From NCBI GenBank assembly GCA_017163975.1, contig JAFFSR010000351.1, positions 372,001 through 436,000 on the forward strand: a stretch of DNA of 64,000 nucleotides, given 5' to 3'. Shown piece by piece: positions 62,573-64,000 of this stretch. The notes beneath the pieces were generated by a model. That model had not been told where the DNA came from, searched no databases, and saw only the letters and a program-made list of their open reading frames with translations. The stretch's first letter is position 1. Each line of letters starts with the position of its first letter. This stretch comes from Anastatus disparis. Its lineage: Eukaryota; Arthropoda; Insecta; Hymenoptera; Eupelmidae. The translations under genes and the position numbers were made by a program.

Positions 62573-63080
62573 TGGTATTATCCACCCAGAAATAAATAAA
62601 ATCTACCTGCCGTGCGTTTGTCCGTGCTACTCTTAGAAAGATCTAATTTATGCCCTTGTAGATAAATATACTATTAATAATATGTATGTATAGCATAATA
62701 TTTTTTGAAATTATATACGTTCAATGAATTGGTACATAAAGACCAAGAAGAAGAAAAAACTGTTAGTTAGCAAAAAAAGGTACAAGTTCGTCATTCAAGT
62801 AATGGAAAACGATGAAAAGTCAAAGAACAGTTTATAAAGAAAAAGAATCGCAAGAAAGAGAGAGAGAGAGAGAGAAAAAGTTACAATAGAAATAGAAAGG
62901 AGTGAAAAAAATTGAAAAAAAACATGACTACTAAAGAAAAAGAGCCAGGGGGTACTTAATTGTGTGCGCAAGTACCAAAGTTGATGATAAAAGCACCTTT
63001 CGCCGCGCGTTACATGTTCTTTTCAACATCAGGAGCTGAAACGGAATGACAAGCTGTGAAAATACTAGCAAACAGCATAT
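62573..63080. other. Unique sequence with GA tract
   Basis: A GA run lies near 62857-62874. No gene is recognised. Confidence 0.4.
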
Positions 63081-63089
63081 AGTCACATG

Positions 63090-63455
63090 CAGGGTTGGTT
63101 TCTGAAAGGCTCTGCGCTCATAGTTCATGACTGAAGGACACATGGTGCCGCGTGGCGGCTTGATGGGAAAATTACAGCGCAAATGTAATACGATTTAAAA
63201 ATTTTTATGATTTTACATAAAATGAATAAATAAAAACATAAATAAATGTCAAACATATAATATATTTTGTTTATATCAAAAACTTATTTATAAATCATTT
63301 ATAAACTCTTAACTCAGTAATATCAATGATTATATCATGAACATTTTTAAATAGTATTACATTCGCGCTGTAGTTCTCTCACCAAGCCACCACGAGGCGC
63401 CATGTGTCTTTCAGTCATGAACTATGAGCGTAAAGCCCTTCAGAAACCAACCCTG
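63090..63455. mobile_element. hAT MITE with perfect 8 bp duplication
   Basis: The ends CAGGGTTGGTTTCTGAAAGG and its near-inverse are flanked by GTCACATG at 63082-63089 and 63456-63463. CAGGG-type ends with 8 bp duplications are the signature of hAT elements. The arms pair for about 100 bp. No coding frame is seen. Confidence 0.9.
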
Positions 63456-63463
63456 GTCACATG

Positions 63464-63948
<485 letters not shown>

Positions 63949-64000
63949 GGCCGAGAGAGAAAGAAAGAGAAAGAATTAGTACTGCGTATACATCTTTCGA

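Overview
This window is AT-rich animal DNA, most likely from an insect. It has intron-type spacing, many (TA)n, (GT)n and (CT)n microsatellites, and one clear host exon. I recognise only one host gene part: a single exon on the plus strand (53575-53801) that encodes a LIM zinc-binding domain closely resembling the second LIM domain of Lim1/LHX1/LHX5 homeobox proteins. It has an acceptor AG before it and a donor GT after it. The neighbouring Lim1 exons are not visible, so much of the window may be intron or flank of that gene. This is inference.

The rest is a densely nested graveyard of transposable elements. Positions 258-11893 form a pair of diverged inverted arms of about 1.2 kb each. They flank a short hAT-like N-terminal reading frame and are broken up by a decayed non-LTR retrotransposon (about 2250-5956), two foldback elements in the left arm, and a mariner-like palindrome in the right arm. 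Between the arms sits a three-deep nest of TTAA-flanked foldbacks (7241-8584). Positions 12348-17415 hold further TTAA elements and a second three-deep nest with CCCTGG termini. Positions 18200-20600 hold nested palindromes that include a decayed hAT MITE. Positions 22738-26413 are an almost complete Sola-like DNA transposon with 0.5 kb inverted repeats and a 712-codon transposase frame broken by one stop. Positions 26560-28786 hold more foldbacks.

Positions 28930-37103 alternate anonymous AT-rich sequence with palindromic elements at 31222-31556, 31968-33294, 34512-34829, 35241-36317 and 36777-37103. Positions 37441-43205 look like one 5.8 kb TA-flanked element with CACTG termini that carries two internal tandem arrays and two later insertions. 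Positions 43680-45075 contain minisatellites and the C-terminal end of a MULE-type transposase. Positions 45190-48666 are a 2 kb palindrome and a cluster of related TTAA MITEs. Positions 51400-52920 repeat a degenerate unit of about 160 bp also seen at 21010-21900 and 61090-61600. Near the right end are a TTAA element (58660-59760), a CCCTAC foldback (60131-60502), a reverse-transcriptase scrap (about 61771-61845), a hAT MITE with a perfect 8 bp duplication (63090-63455), and a long CT tract.

The strongest biological signal is the number of TTAA-targeted foldback elements: about fifteen insertions plus one fragment, in several unrelated terminal families, with no matching transposase visible. 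All boundaries were read by eye from terminal inverted repeats and target-site duplications. No alignment or database search was run.
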